Shown piece by piece: positions 26,842 through 36,541 of a stretch of DNA of 38,461 bases (position 1 is its first letter; each line of letters starts with the position of its first letter). Location: positions 1-38,461 of the forward strand of contig QYQG01000094.1 in assembly GCA_007280375.1 (NCBI GenBank), written 5' to 3'. Under the pieces are notes generated by a model, which was not told the origin of the DNA, did not search any database, and worked only from the letters and a program-made list of their open reading frames with translations. The translations under genes were made by a program, and so were the position numbers. The stretch comes from Betaproteobacteria bacterium (GTDB taxonomy: Bacteria > Pseudomonadota > Gammaproteobacteria > Burkholderiales > Thiobacillaceae).

Positions 26842-27804
26842 ATGAACGCCGCAACTAACAGCCGTCTAGCGCACTTCCCTGTGTCGTGGTTTGCCGCTGT
26901 CATGGGCATCTCCGGCCTCGCCCTCGCCTGGCGTCGCGCCGAAGGCATCTTAGGCCTGACCGACATCACCAGCCTCGCGCTCACCTTCTTGGCCAGCGCC
27001 CTGTTCATCGCCTTTGCGCTCATCTACAGCGCCAAGACACTCAAACACCGCGCCGCCGTCATCGGTGAATGGCGCCACCCCATCCGCATCAACTTCGTCC
27101 CCACCGTCTCCATCAGCCTCATCCTCTTGTCGATCGCGTGGCTCCCCCTAGACCGCGACCTCTCCTTCGTCCTCTGGGCCGTCGGTAGTGTCGTACACCT
27201 CGGCCTGACGCTGTTCGTCATGAGCCAATGGATGCACCGCGACCACTTCCAGATCCAACACCTCAACCCGGCGTGGTTCATCCCCGTCGTCGGCAACATC
27301 CTCGTCCCCATCGCCGGGGTGGAACACGCCAGCATCGAGATCTCCTGGTTCTTCTTCAGCCTCGGCCTGCTATTCTGGCCGGTACTCTTGGCCGTCATCA
27401 TGAACCGCGTCATCTTCCACGGCAGCCTGCCCGAGCGACTGATGCCCACCCTCTTCATCCTCATCGCTCCGCCCGCCGTCGGCTTCATCAGCTATATCAA
27501 GCTCACCGGCCACATGGACGCCTTCGCCCACATTCTCTACCACAGCGGGCTGTTCTTCACCCTCCTACTCCTCACCCAAGCGCGGCAGTTCCTGCGCGTC
27601 AAATTCTTCCTCTCGTGGTGGGCCTACAGCTTCCCCCTCGCCGCCATTACCGTTGCCAGCTTCGTCGCCTTTGAACACAGCGGCGCGACGCTCTTCTTAA
27701 AGATCGGCGGCGTATTATTAGCCCTCGCCTCCACCGTCATCCTCGGCATCTTCCTACGCACCGTCACCGGCGTGATACGGCACGAGATCTGCGTCGAGGA
27801 ATAA
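26842..27804 (+). CDS. SLAC1/TehA (TDT) family anion transporter
   Basis: FPVSWFAAVMGISGLALAWRRA, NPAWFIPVVGNILVPIAG, FFSLGLLFWPVLL. Confidence 0.88.
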   Translation: MNAATNSRLAHFPVSWFAAVMGISGLALAWRRAEGILGLTDITSLALTFLASALFIAFALIYSAKTLKHRAAVIGEWRHPIRINFVPTVSISLILLSIAWLPLDRDLSFVLWAVGSVVHLGLTLFVMSQWMHRDHFQIQHLNPAWFIPVVGNILVPIAGVEHASIEISWFFFSLGLLFWPVLLAVIMNRVIFHGSLPERLMPTLFILIAPPAVGFISYIKLTGHMDAFAHILYHSGLFFTLLLLTQARQFLRVKFFLSWWAYSFPLAAITVASFVAFEHSGATLFLKIGGVLLALASTVILGIFLRTVTGVIRHEICVEE

Positions 27805-27817
27805 GCGCGACGGGCCT

Positions 27818-28183
27818 CTAGTGGACGGTCCCAAAGGATCGGTCCACCGTACCAGCGGGCGTGGGCAATCCAGCCAAGCGGCATCCTTGCAAGACCGGCC
27901 CTTGGGGGAACAGATGGTAGAGATATCTTCGCCCACCCTGTTCTGCAAACGCCGATTCCATCGCGTGACTCAAGCCACGAGGGTTGTTCGGCTGACCACA
28001 GTCGGCAAAATAATCTCGCATCCAACAAATCACATCCAAGCGTTCGTCGGTCAAGTCCAGACCGTCCATCCGCGCCATGCGCCGCGCATCGGTCTCGGTC
28101 CAATCCTCTATATCGCTCAAAAACGCCCCCGCTTCGCAGGCCGGCATCGCTTCAGCCGCAATGAGTTTATTGATGTCGTACAT
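27818..28183 (-). CDS. DsrC-like protein, CysB only, C-terminally extended
   Basis: LDLTDERLDVICWMRDYFADCGQPNNPRGL; arm FPQGPVLQGCRLAGLPTPAGTVDRSFGTVH lacks penultimate Cys; start MYDINK with GAGGAG SD. Confidence 0.88.
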   Translation of the reverse strand: MYDINKLIAAEAMPACEAGAFLSDIEDWTETDARRMARMDGLDLTDERLDVICWMRDYFADCGQPNNPRGLSHAMESAFAEQGGRRYLYHLFPQGPVLQGCRLAGLPTPAGTVDRSFGTVH

Positions 28184-28199
28184 GATGCGCTCCTCGCAA

Positions 28200-28224
28200 A
28201 TACCCGACATAATTAGTCAGGTAT
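28200..28224 (-). promoter_or_regulatory. IscR type-1-like palindrome upstream of second DsrC-like gene
   Basis: Minus strand ATACCTGACTAATTATGTCGGGTAT; 23/25 to type-1 consensus by eye; 9-bp half-sites differ at one position. Confidence 0.6.
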
Positions 28225-28358
28225 TAACTTTGTAGCACACAAATGACATTATGCAAGCCGACACGCGCAGACGCAGCGAGATGGACGGCGAGAACCATGG
28301 GGGATGACGGCTGGAGAAACAAGGCAGCACCTGTAAAGGCGGGGCCTTACCTATATTC

Positions 28359-28448
28359 TGGCGGAAGCGGTGAGATTCGAACTCACGGAGGACTCACATC
28401 CTCGACGGTTTTCAAGACCGTTGCATTCAACCGCTCTGCCACGCTTCC
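28359..28448 (-). tRNA. tRNA-Ser(UGA), CCA encoded
   Basis: GGAAGCG...CTTGAAAA anticodon loop...GGTTCGA-like T loop (AGTTCGAATCT)...CGCTTCCGCCA, long variable arm. Confidence 0.95.
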
Positions 28449-28500
28449 ATTTGTGCCTGCCATGACCAACAAAGCAGGTTGTGCATTGTAGCCTAAGCCG

Positions 28501-29913
28501 CTAGCTCTCTGACAGGGTATGCGTCCGTAGTAGATCAAAAAAAGGCGCTGCCTTGGTGAGACACTCTTGATACTCCATCTGCCAATCAGAATCGGCCACG
28601 ATGCCACCGCCCGCCCACGCGTGTATCTGTCCTTGCGCGCACACCGCCGTGCGTATAGCGATGTTGCTATCCATATCGCCCGCGTCATTGATCCACCCGA
28701 TGCTGCCACAATAGACGCCCCGACGATGACCTTCCAAGGCAGCGATAATCTCCATGGCCCGGCGTTTAGGTGCGCCCGTAATAGATCCCCCCGGAAACGC
28801 GGCCTCCAGCAAGGCCAGCACATCGACATCGGCACGCAACTGCCCGGTCACGGTGCTCACCAAATGATGCACGCGCGCAAAGGTTTCGGGTCTGAACAGC
28901 GCGGGGACCTGAATACTACCCGGCACACACACCCGCCCGAGATCGTTACGCAAAAGATCAACGATCATCAGATTCTCGGCACGATCTTTTTCTGAACCGA
29001 TCAACTCGGCCAGCAAGGCCTCATCCACCTGCGGATCAGGATCACGGCGGCGCGTCCCCTTGATCGGCCGCGTCGTGACCCGTCCGGCCTGAACCGATAA
29101 GAACTGCTCTGGCGAGCTAGATAACACGGCCCCGCCCGGATAACGCATAAAGGCCCCATACGGTGCTGGATTGTGTTGCCGCAGTGCGCCATAGGCCAAC
29201 CAGGCGTCACCCTCGACCGGCGCCGAAAAACGCTGCGCAAGGTTAACCTGATAACAATCGCCCGCCGCGATATAGGCCTGCACCTGCAAGGCCGCCGCAC
29301 GATAGGCCTCGGCATCAAACAGGGTAGAGACGGCGCCCGTCACCCGAAACGCGGCGCGGGGTATCGGCGTGTGCGGGCAGAGGCGCTCGGCCCAATAACG
29401 CGCCACGCCCTGTGGGTCATCCCATGTCGCCGTCGTCACCCAGGTGCTGCGCCGCAAATGGTGATCAACAATCAGCGCCCAATCGTAAAGCCCGATCGCC
29501 ATCTCCGGCATCTCCCGATGATCCGCCGACGCGGGACTGAGCGCGGCGACCGGTTGCTGATCAATCTGGCCGGCAAGATCATAGCCCCAATAGCCCATGG
29601 CCCCGCCTGCAAAGGGGATACCGTCAGGCAAAGACACCTTTTCGCGGCGGGCAAGCTGTTCGCGTAGCAAGGACAAAGGCGGCGCGCGATGTTCGCTTAC
29701 CCCTTCCGGCCGCGCGATACGCGTAATGCGCGTACAGCCCGCGTGGGTCAATAAGGTGGTGGTGGGTTGTGCGCTGAGGATGTCGTAACGGCCTAGAGGC
29801 TGGCCGTCCTGTATGCCGCTATCCAGCCAGATGGCCCACGGCTCATCGGCAATCGTGTCAAACACGGCGCGTGTGTCCGTGTAATAAGGGAGCGCGTAAG
29901 TGAACAACGACAC
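28501..29913 (-). CDS. pabB: Aminodeoxychorismate synthase component I
   Basis: GDCYQVNLAQRF, SSSPEQFL, RPIKGTRRR, ENLMIVDLLRNDLGRV, FPGGSITGAPK; GTG start at 29913 preceded by AGGAGG. Confidence 0.93.
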   Translation of the reverse strand: MSLFTYALPYYTDTRAVFDTIADEPWAIWLDSGIQDGQPLGRYDILSAQPTTTLLTHAGCTRITRIARPEGVSEHRAPPLSLLREQLARREKVSLPDGIPFAGGAMGYWGYDLAGQIDQQPVAALSPASADHREMPEMAIGLYDWALIVDHHLRRSTWVTTATWDDPQGVARYWAERLCPHTPIPRAAFRVTGAVSTLFDAEAYRAAALQVQAYIAAGDCYQVNLAQRFSAPVEGDAWLAYGALRQHNPAPYGAFMRYPGGAVLSSSPEQFLSVQAGRVTTRPIKGTRRRDPDPQVDEALLAELIGSEKDRAENLMIVDLLRNDLGRVCVPGSIQVPALFRPETFARVHHLVSTVTGQLRADVDVLALLEAAFPGGSITGAPKRRAMEIIAALEGHRRGVYCGSIGWINDAGDMDSNIAIRTAVCAQGQIHAWAGGGIVADSDWQMEYQECLTKAAPFFDLLRTHTLSES

Positions 29914-29928
29914 GCGCCCTCCTGAAAA

Positions 29929-30004
<76 letters not shown>

Positions 30005-30038
30005 GAAAAATGAAGCGTGGATTATATCGAAAAGCGTC

Positions 30039-30458
30039 TTATTTTACGACCCGTAATGTCGGTTTTCCTCGCGGAGGGGCGGCCGGGTCTGCTACGGGAG
30101 CAGGCCCCTCGTCCGATTCCAGCCCTGAGGTGGCTTCATCTGCAGGATTCATCGCTGCAAAGCTCATCCCATCGCCAGTCTCCTGCGCATAAATAGCCAA
30201 GACATTCTGCACCGGGGCCTCAATGCGTTGCGCCACGCCCCCAAACCGCGCGGTAAAACTTAACCACTCATCGGTAATATCTAAGCCCTGCACTGCGTCT
30301 GGGTGTAGATTTAGTGTGATCTCGCCATTACGCGCAAACCCTGCCGGGATACGCGTGTCGCCATCCACATGCACCACGATGTAGGGCGTATATCCCGCAT
30401 CGACACACCACTCATAGAGTGCGCGCAATAGATACGGTTGCTTCGAAAGCGTACTCAT
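30039..30458 (-). CDS. sspB: ClpXP protease specificity-enhancing factor SspB
   Basis: KQPYLLRALYEWCVDAGYTPYIVV; NLHPDAVQGLDITDEWLSFTARFGGV. Confidence 0.95.
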   Translation of the reverse strand: MSTLSKQPYLLRALYEWCVDAGYTPYIVVHVDGDTRIPAGFARNGEITLNLHPDAVQGLDITDEWLSFTARFGGVAQRIEAPVQNVLAIYAQETGDGMSFAAMNPADEATSGLESDEGPAPVADPAAPPRGKPTLRVVK

Positions 30459-30466
30459 AAAAACGC

Positions 30467-31063
30467 CTACTTACGCATCGATTTCTCGACGGGTGTCAGC
30501 GACTCGCCAAAGGCCGTGCGTGCAAATAACATTTCGGCATACTTAAGCAGGGCCGAAGCCTGACGCGGCAACTGAATACCGTAATGCTCAAGTCGCCACA
30601 GCAACGGCGCCATCACCACATCGAGCATCGTGTAATCATCGCCCAACATGTAACGGTTACGCGCGAATAACGGCGCCAGTTGTGTCAGGCTATCGCGCAT
30701 CAAGGCGCGATTTTTCTCGGCCGGTTTCCCTGAAAGCTCCAGATCGGGCACCAACGAGAACAGGTCTTTCTCAAGATTGTGCAACATCAGGCGAGCACGA
30801 GCCCTCATCACGGGGTCAGCCGGCATCAGTTGTGGATGCGGGAAGCGTTCATCAATATATTCATTGATGATATTGGCCTCGTACAAGACCAGATCCCGCT
30901 CGATCAAAATAGGCAGCCGGCCATACGGATTAAGCGTCGCGATCTCTTCCTGCTGCTCATTTCTATCGACATGCTTAACCTCAAAGTCCATGCCTTTTTC
31001 ATGCAAGACGATACGGCAACGGTGACTAAATAAGCACGAGGTGCCTGCGTGAAGGATCATCAT
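30467..31063 (-). CDS. sspA: Stringent starvation protein A (GST fold)
   Basis: HRCRIVLHEKGMDFEVKHVD, LNPYGRLPILIERDLVLYEANIINEYIDERFPHPQLMP. Confidence 0.95.
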   Translation of the reverse strand: MMILHAGTSCLFSHRCRIVLHEKGMDFEVKHVDRNEQQEEIATLNPYGRLPILIERDLVLYEANIINEYIDERFPHPQLMPADPVMRARARLMLHNLEKDLFSLVPDLELSGKPAEKNRALMRDSLTQLAPLFARNRYMLGDDYTMLDVVMAPLLWRLEHYGIQLPRQASALLKYAEMLFARTAFGESLTPVEKSMRK

Positions 31064-31093
31064 AATAAATAACCTTTTCTTTTCCTGTGGGGA

Positions 31094-31855
31094 TTAGTGA
31101 ATATCTTTCCAGAACGCCTTTTTCATATAGAAGGCGATCACGAGGAAAACGCTAAGGAACAGCAGCACGAAGATGCCGGTGCGGTTACGCGTTGGCGCAG
31201 AAGGCTCGCCCATCCAAACGAGGTAGTTTACCAGATCACCGACCACGAGGTCGTACTCAGACGGCGACAAGCGCCCCGGCTTGGCCAACTCCACGCGCTC
31301 TAACACGCTATGCGCCTTGCCATCCGCACCGATGTGCGACTGCATGACGGCGACCTGATGGCCTTGCAGATCGGCCAGCACATGCGGCATACCGACCTTG
31401 TCAAAGACGGTATTGTTCCAGCCGCTGGCCCGTGTATCGTCACGGTAGAACCCACGCAGATAGGTGTAGAGCCAATCGGCCCCGCGTGCGCGCGAGATCA
31501 CCGACAGATCAGGTGGCGGCGCGCCGAACCAGTCTTTGGCATCATTCGGACGCATCGCCACGGTCATCAGACTACCCACCTTGTCGGTGGTAAACAGCAG
31601 GTTATCCTTGATCTGCGCCTCGGTCAGACCGATGTCGGTCATGCGCACAAAACGCATGTAGCTGGCCGCGTGGCAGGACAGGCAATAGTTGGTAAAGGTG
31701 CGCGCACCGCGTTGCAGGGACTCATGGTCATCGACATTGATCGGCGCGCGATCAAGGTGCACGGTACTGGAGGCCAGCGCAGTCATCGGCACAGCCAACA
31801 GGACGACGGCGAGGCCATTACGGAACAACTTACGGAACAGGGTAGAGAACATCAT
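31094..31855 (-). CDS. petC: Cytochrome c1, bc1 complex
   Basis: NYCLSCHAASYMRFVRM; WLYTYLRGFYRDDTRASGWNN; C-terminal TM. Confidence 0.95.
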   Translation of the reverse strand: MMFSTLFRKLFRNGLAVVLLAVPMTALASSTVHLDRAPINVDDHESLQRGARTFTNYCLSCHAASYMRFVRMTDIGLTEAQIKDNLLFTTDKVGSLMTVAMRPNDAKDWFGAPPPDLSVISRARGADWLYTYLRGFYRDDTRASGWNNTVFDKVGMPHVLADLQGHQVAVMQSHIGADGKAHSVLERVELAKPGRLSPSEYDLVVGDLVNYLVWMGEPSAPTRNRTGIFVLLFLSVFLVIAFYMKKAFWKDIH

Positions 31856-31871
31856 ATCGGCGGCCTCGTCA

Positions 31872-33107
31872 TCAATGGCTATGGAAGGTAACGCGGTCCG
31901 GCTCAGGCAGGGCCTGATCGTTCTTGGTATACCACGGCATGAGCAAGAAAAAGGCGAAGTAGATCACCGACAAAACGCGCGAGATCCAGGTATACAACTC
32001 CGTCGCCGGCAGGATACCGAGGATGCCGAGGCCGACAAAGGCGAACACAAATAGACCCAAGGCGATCTTGTAATTGAGGCCACGATAGCGAATCGACTTC
32101 ACCGGCGACCGATCCAGCCACGGCAGGGCGAAGAAGATCACCACCGCCACGCCCATCGCCACCACACCGGGGAACTGCGAGCCGAAGATAGGCGGCACGG
32201 CGCGCAAGATGGCGTAATAAGGGGTGAAATACCACACCGGCGCGATGTGTTCCGGGGTCTTCATCGGGTCGGCCGGGATGAAGTTATTGGCCTCCAAGAA
32301 GTAGCCGCCCATCTCCGGCGCGAAGAACAGGATGGCGGAGAACACGATCAAGAACACCACCACACCCAGGATATCCTTGACCGTGTAATACGGGTGAAAC
32401 GGGATGCCATCGACCGGCAGGTGCGTCACCGGGTCTTTGTGCTTTTTAATCTCCACGCCATCCGGATTGTTGGAGCCCACCTCATGCAAGGCCACCAGAT
32501 GCGCGACCACCAGGCCCAGCAAGACCAGCGGCAAGGCGATGACATGCAGCGCAAAGAAGCGATTCAGCGTCGCATCGCCCACCACAAAATCACCGCGCAA
32601 CAAGGTCGAGATATCCTCGCCGATAAACGGGATCGCCGAGAACAGGTTGATGATCACCTGCGCGCCCCAGTACGACATCTGGCCCCACGGCAACAGGTAA
32701 CCCATAAAGGCCTCGCCCATCAAGACCAGGAAGATCAACATGCCGAAGATCCAGATCAGTTCACGCGGTTTACGATACGAACCGTAGAGCAGGCCGCGCA
32801 TCATGTGCAGATAGATCACAACAAAGAACATCGACGCGCCGGTCGAGTGCATGTAGCGGATCAGCCAGCCCAGCGGCACATCACGCATGATGTACTCAAC
32901 CGAGGCAAAGGCCATCGCGCCATCCGGCTTGTAGTGCATGGTCAAAAAGATACCGGTGACGATCTGCAGCACCAAGACCATCAAGGCTAGGGAACCAAAG
33001 TAATACCAAAAATTAAAGTTCTTCGGCGCGAAGTATTCGGACAAGTGCGCCTTGTAGCTCGCCGTCAGCGGAAACCGCGCGTCGATCCAGTTGAGCAGAT
33101 TTTGCAT
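31872..33107 (-). CDS. petB: Cytochrome b, bc1 complex
   Basis: FWYYFGSLALMVLVLQIVTGIFLTMHYKPD, HSTGASMFFVVIYLHMMRGL, ADPMKTPEHIAPVWYFTPYYAILRA. Confidence 0.97.
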   Translation of the reverse strand: MQNLLNWIDARFPLTASYKAHLSEYFAPKNFNFWYYFGSLALMVLVLQIVTGIFLTMHYKPDGAMAFASVEYIMRDVPLGWLIRYMHSTGASMFFVVIYLHMMRGLLYGSYRKPRELIWIFGMLIFLVLMGEAFMGYLLPWGQMSYWGAQVIINLFSAIPFIGEDISTLLRGDFVVGDATLNRFFALHVIALPLVLLGLVVAHLVALHEVGSNNPDGVEIKKHKDPVTHLPVDGIPFHPYYTVKDILGVVVFLIVFSAILFFAPEMGGYFLEANNFIPADPMKTPEHIAPVWYFTPYYAILRAVPPIFGSQFPGVVAMGVAVVIFFALPWLDRSPVKSIRYRGLNYKIALGLFVFAFVGLGILGILPATELYTWISRVLSVIYFAFFLLMPWYTKNDQALPEPDRVTFHSH

Positions 33108-33153
33108 CTGGGTGCTCTCCTATTTTATGTGTGCAGTAAGGTGATGATTGTTA

Positions 33154-33762
33154 TTAAACTTTGGCATCCTCGCCCACCAAGATCCGCGTGGCGGACATAT
33201 AGTGGTGCGGCGGGATGACCAAGTTCGTAGGGGCCGGCGAGCCATCAAACACGCGCGCAGCCAAGTCAAAACGGGAGCCGTGACACGGACAGAAAAAACC
33301 TCCCGGCCAATCCGCGCCAAGGTCCGCCGGAGCGATCTCCTTGCGGAAGGTGGGCGAACAGCCGAGGTGGGTACAGATACCCACCGCGACCAGATATTGC
33401 GGCTGAATGGAACGGGTCGCATTCTGCGCATACGCCGGTTGCTGGGTCTGCTCACTCGCGGCATCGACCAACCTATCGTCGTGCTTGGCCAGCATCGCCA
33501 ACATCTCCGGCGTGCGATTGACGATCCAGACCGGCTTACCGCGCCACTCCACCGTCAACATCATGCCCGGTTCGACCGGGGACAGATCGACCTCCACCGG
33601 CGCGCCGGCCGCCAAGGCCCGCGCCGACGGCATCATACTAGCAACAAAAGGAATGGCCACCCCTGCAGCCGCGATCCCACCAATCGCGCTACTCATAGCC
33701 ACCAAAAAGCGGCGTTTGGACGGATCCGCCGATGGGTTTATAGCCATCTCACTCATACTCAC
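33154..33762 (-). CDS. petA: Rieske iron-sulfur subunit, bc1 complex
   Basis: CTHLGCSPTF, CPCHGSRFDLAARVFDGSPAPTNL, SKRRFLVAMSSAIGGIAAAG. Confidence 0.95.
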   Translation of the reverse strand: MSMSEMAINPSADPSKRRFLVAMSSAIGGIAAAGVAIPFVASMMPSARALAAGAPVEVDLSPVEPGMMLTVEWRGKPVWIVNRTPEMLAMLAKHDDRLVDAASEQTQQPAYAQNATRSIQPQYLVAVGICTHLGCSPTFRKEIAPADLGADWPGGFFCPCHGSRFDLAARVFDGSPAPTNLVIPPHHYMSATRILVGEDAKV

Positions 33763-33918
33763 CCCAATACAGTCTATGTTATTAGATCATCACAGCGGCC
33801 CACACAGCGACCGGCCATCGACTGACAGACCGACATCTGCCACCCTGAAAGCAAAGCATTCTACTGCAAAACGCTACGCACTTAAAGAACCCTCGCATTC
33901 GAGGTAATATACCCAACC

Positions 33919-35028
33919 ATGAACCCCGTTACGCTCCGTACCGCTTGGTTAGTTTTTGCGCAACTCTGCGCGGCAACCGCCATTATCCTCGCCGCCCTCG
34001 CGGCGCTCGACCGCCTCTGGCCCGGCATCCTGCCTAACACTAACCCAGCCGTAGCCACCGCCCCGGCCAGCGTCAGCGCTCACGCACCCCACAGCGGCTA
34101 TGCCGCCGCTGCCGCGCTCGCCAGCCCAGCGGTCGTAAGCATCTATGTCTCGCACAATGGCGACACGCCGACCCAAGGATCCGGCCTAGGGTCAGGCGTC
34201 ATCCTCAGCACCAGCGGTTACATCCTCACCAGCCACCATGTCATCGAAACAGCCCAATCCGTGCGCGTCGCACTCGCCGATGGCCGCAGCTTCAAGGCTC
34301 AGATCATCGGCAGCGACCCCGACACCGATCTCGCCGTCTTACGCATCCATGCCAACAACCTACCCGCCTTGATCTTCGCCCCTGAAAACAGCCTAAAAGT
34401 CGGCGATTTTGTGCTCGCCATTGGCAACCCATTCAATATGGGCCAAACCGTCACCTTAGGCATCGTCTCGGCCTTACAGCGCAAACGCCTCGGTCTCGCC
34501 ACCTACGAAGCCTTCATCCAGACCGATGCCGCCATCAACCCGGGCAACTCTGGCGGCGCACTGATCGACACCCAAGGCCACCTCGTCGGCATCAACTCGG
34601 CGATCTATTCGCGTACCGGCGGCAACCAAGGCATCGGCTTTGCCATTCCCGCCGCGATGGCCCAGCATGTCATGAGCGCCATCATCACCCAAGGCGGGGT
34701 CACACGCGGCTGGATCGGCGTTGAGATTGCTGACCTCACCCCCGAGATGGCCGAGACGCTCGGTAGCACAACCGGCGTCGTCATCAGCGGCCTCCTCGCC
34801 GGAAGCCCAGCCGAACGCGCCGGTGTATTGGTAGGCGACATTGTCTTGGCGATCGACCAACACCCCGTCAAAAATGCAGAACAGCTCATGTCACAGGTCT
34901 CTGCATTAACCCCCGGCCGGCCAGCCAGCCTACAGGTTCTACGCCAAAAAGAGCGTCTACTCATCCATCTGCGGGTAGGCAAACGCCCACAGCGCGCCCC
35001 AGCCGATGAACCGGCGCCCCCTCCCTAA
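33919..35028 (+). CDS. S1C trypsin-like serine protease with PDZ domain (DegS/AlgW-like)
   Basis: SGVILSTSGYILTSHHVIE, DTDLAVLRI, IQTDAAINPGNSGGALID; N-terminal TM segment; PDZ. Confidence 0.92.
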   Translation: MNPVTLRTAWLVFAQLCAATAIILAALAALDRLWPGILPNTNPAVATAPASVSAHAPHSGYAAAAALASPAVVSIYVSHNGDTPTQGSGLGSGVILSTSGYILTSHHVIETAQSVRVALADGRSFKAQIIGSDPDTDLAVLRIHANNLPALIFAPENSLKVGDFVLAIGNPFNMGQTVTLGIVSALQRKRLGLATYEAFIQTDAAINPGNSGGALIDTQGHLVGINSAIYSRTGGNQGIGFAIPAAMAQHVMSAIITQGGVTRGWIGVEIADLTPEMAETLGSTTGVVISGLLAGSPAERAGVLVGDIVLAIDQHPVKNAEQLMSQVSALTPGRPASLQVLRQKERLLIHLRVGKRPQRAPADEPAPPP

Positions 35029-35086
35029 ATCTTCACGCGACAAAAACAACGCCGTATAATCAGAGAAAATTATCGGGAGTTTTTTC

Positions 35087-36541
35087 ATGCCACGCCCCAT
35101 CAACATCCTCTTCGTCTCTTCGGAGGCTCGCCCGCTCATCAAAACCGGGGGGTTAGCTGATGTCTCCTCCTCACTACCCGCCGCCCTGCGCGACCTTGGC
35201 CTAGACTGCCGCCTCCTGCTACCCGGTTATCCTTCCGTCCTAGAACGCTGTATCGCGCTCACCCCCGTGGCTAACATCGCCGCCCCAGCAGACACCCCCG
35301 TACAGTTACTCTTAGGACAGATGCCCGACACCCATGTCCCCGTCTATGTCCTCGATGCCCCACACGCCTTCCAGCGACCCGGCGGTCCCTATCAAGACGC
35401 CTCGGGTACCGAGCACCCTGATAATGCCGAACGCTTTGCACTCCTTTCGCGCATTGCCGCGCAACTCTGCGACCCACACAGCGCCCTCGCCAAACAGACC
35501 CACTGGCACCCCGATTGTCTGCATTGCAACGATTGGCAAACCGGCCTAGCCCCTGCCTATCTACACTATGCCGGCCGCCCCATCCCCAGCCTAACGACCA
35601 TTCACAACCTCGCCTTCCAAGGCGTGTACGACCCAGATATCCTTCCTAGACTAGGCCTTCCGGCTGAGAGCTTCGCCATCCACGGCCTCGAATACTATGG
35701 CAGCATCGCCTTTCTCAAAGCGGGACTTTTTTACAGCGACTGGATCACCACCGTAAGCCCGACCTATGCGCTCGAGATCCAAGCCGAGCCGCTCGGCATG
35801 GGCATGCAAGGCCTACTCCAACAACGCAGCCATCAACTCACCGGCATCCTAAATGGTATCAACACCGCCGACTGGAATCCCAGTAGCGACCTACATCTTG
35901 CGCACAACTACACCTATCGTGGCATGGCAGGAAAACGCCGCAGCAAGACGGCATTGCAGACCGAACTTGGCCTCAACAAAGATGCCGCAGCCCCGCTCTT
36001 TGGCATCGTCTCGCGCCTCACGCATCAAAAAGGCCTCGACTGGGTCGTGCAAGCAGTCGACGGCATTCTCGCCCAAGGGGGACAACTCGCCATCCTAGGG
36101 ACCGGCGAGCCCGAACTAGAGGTCCGCTTCAAGCAGCTTGCGCAGCAACACCCGCACAGCGTAGCGGCCTTTATCGGTTACGACGAAGGCCGCTCGCATC
36201 GCATCGAGGCCGGTGCCGACATCTTCCTCATGCCCTCACGTTTTGAGCCCTGCGGCCTCAATCAAATGTACAGCCAACGCTACGGCACCCTGCCCCTCGT
36301 GCGCACCACCGGCGGACTCGCTGACAGCGTCACCGATGGCAAAGACGGCTTCAGTTTTGCGGGCGACACCGCACACGCACTCTGGCTCACCATCGAACGC
36401 GCCTTGGCGATCTATCATGACCCCAAGGCGTGGCGACGCATGCAGCAAACTGCCATGCGGAAAGACATGAGTTGGGAACACAGCGCGCGTGAATATGTAG
36501 CGCTCTACACCCAACTCATCGCCGCTACGCACTCATCATAG
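35087..36541 (+). CDS. glgA: Glycogen synthase
   Basis: INILFVSSEARPLIKTGGLADVSSSLPAAL, HCNDWQTGLAPAYL, MPSRFEPCGLNQMYSQRYGTLPLVRTTGGLADSV. Confidence 0.95.
   Translation: MPRPINILFVSSEARPLIKTGGLADVSSSLPAALRDLGLDCRLLLPGYPSVLERCIALTPVANIAAPADTPVQLLLGQMPDTHVPVYVLDAPHAFQRPGGPYQDASGTEHPDNAERFALLSRIAAQLCDPHSALAKQTHWHPDCLHCNDWQTGLAPAYLHYAGRPIPSLTTIHNLAFQGVYDPDILPRLGLPAESFAIHGLEYYGSIAFLKAGLFYSDWITTVSPTYALEIQAEPLGMGMQGLLQQRSHQLTGILNGINTADWNPSSDLHLAHNYTYRGMAGKRRSKTALQTELGLNKDAAAPLFGIVSRLTHQKGLDWVVQAVDGILAQGGQLAILGTGEPELEVRFKQLAQQHPHSVAAFIGYDEGRSHRIEAGADIFLMPSRFEPCGLNQMYSQRYGTLPLVRTTGGLADSVTDGKDGFSFAGDTAHALWLTIERALAIYHDPKAWRRMQQTAMRKDMSWEHSAREYVALYTQLIAATHSS

Noticed and set aside
28325-28358. Hairpin GTAAAGGC-GGG-GCCTTAC next to tRNA-Ser
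   Set aside because: No T-run on either side; too weak to call a terminator or RNA gene
36536-36541. Overlap of convergent glgA and glgP ends
   Set aside because: Six-base stop-codon overlap of convergent genes is ordinary
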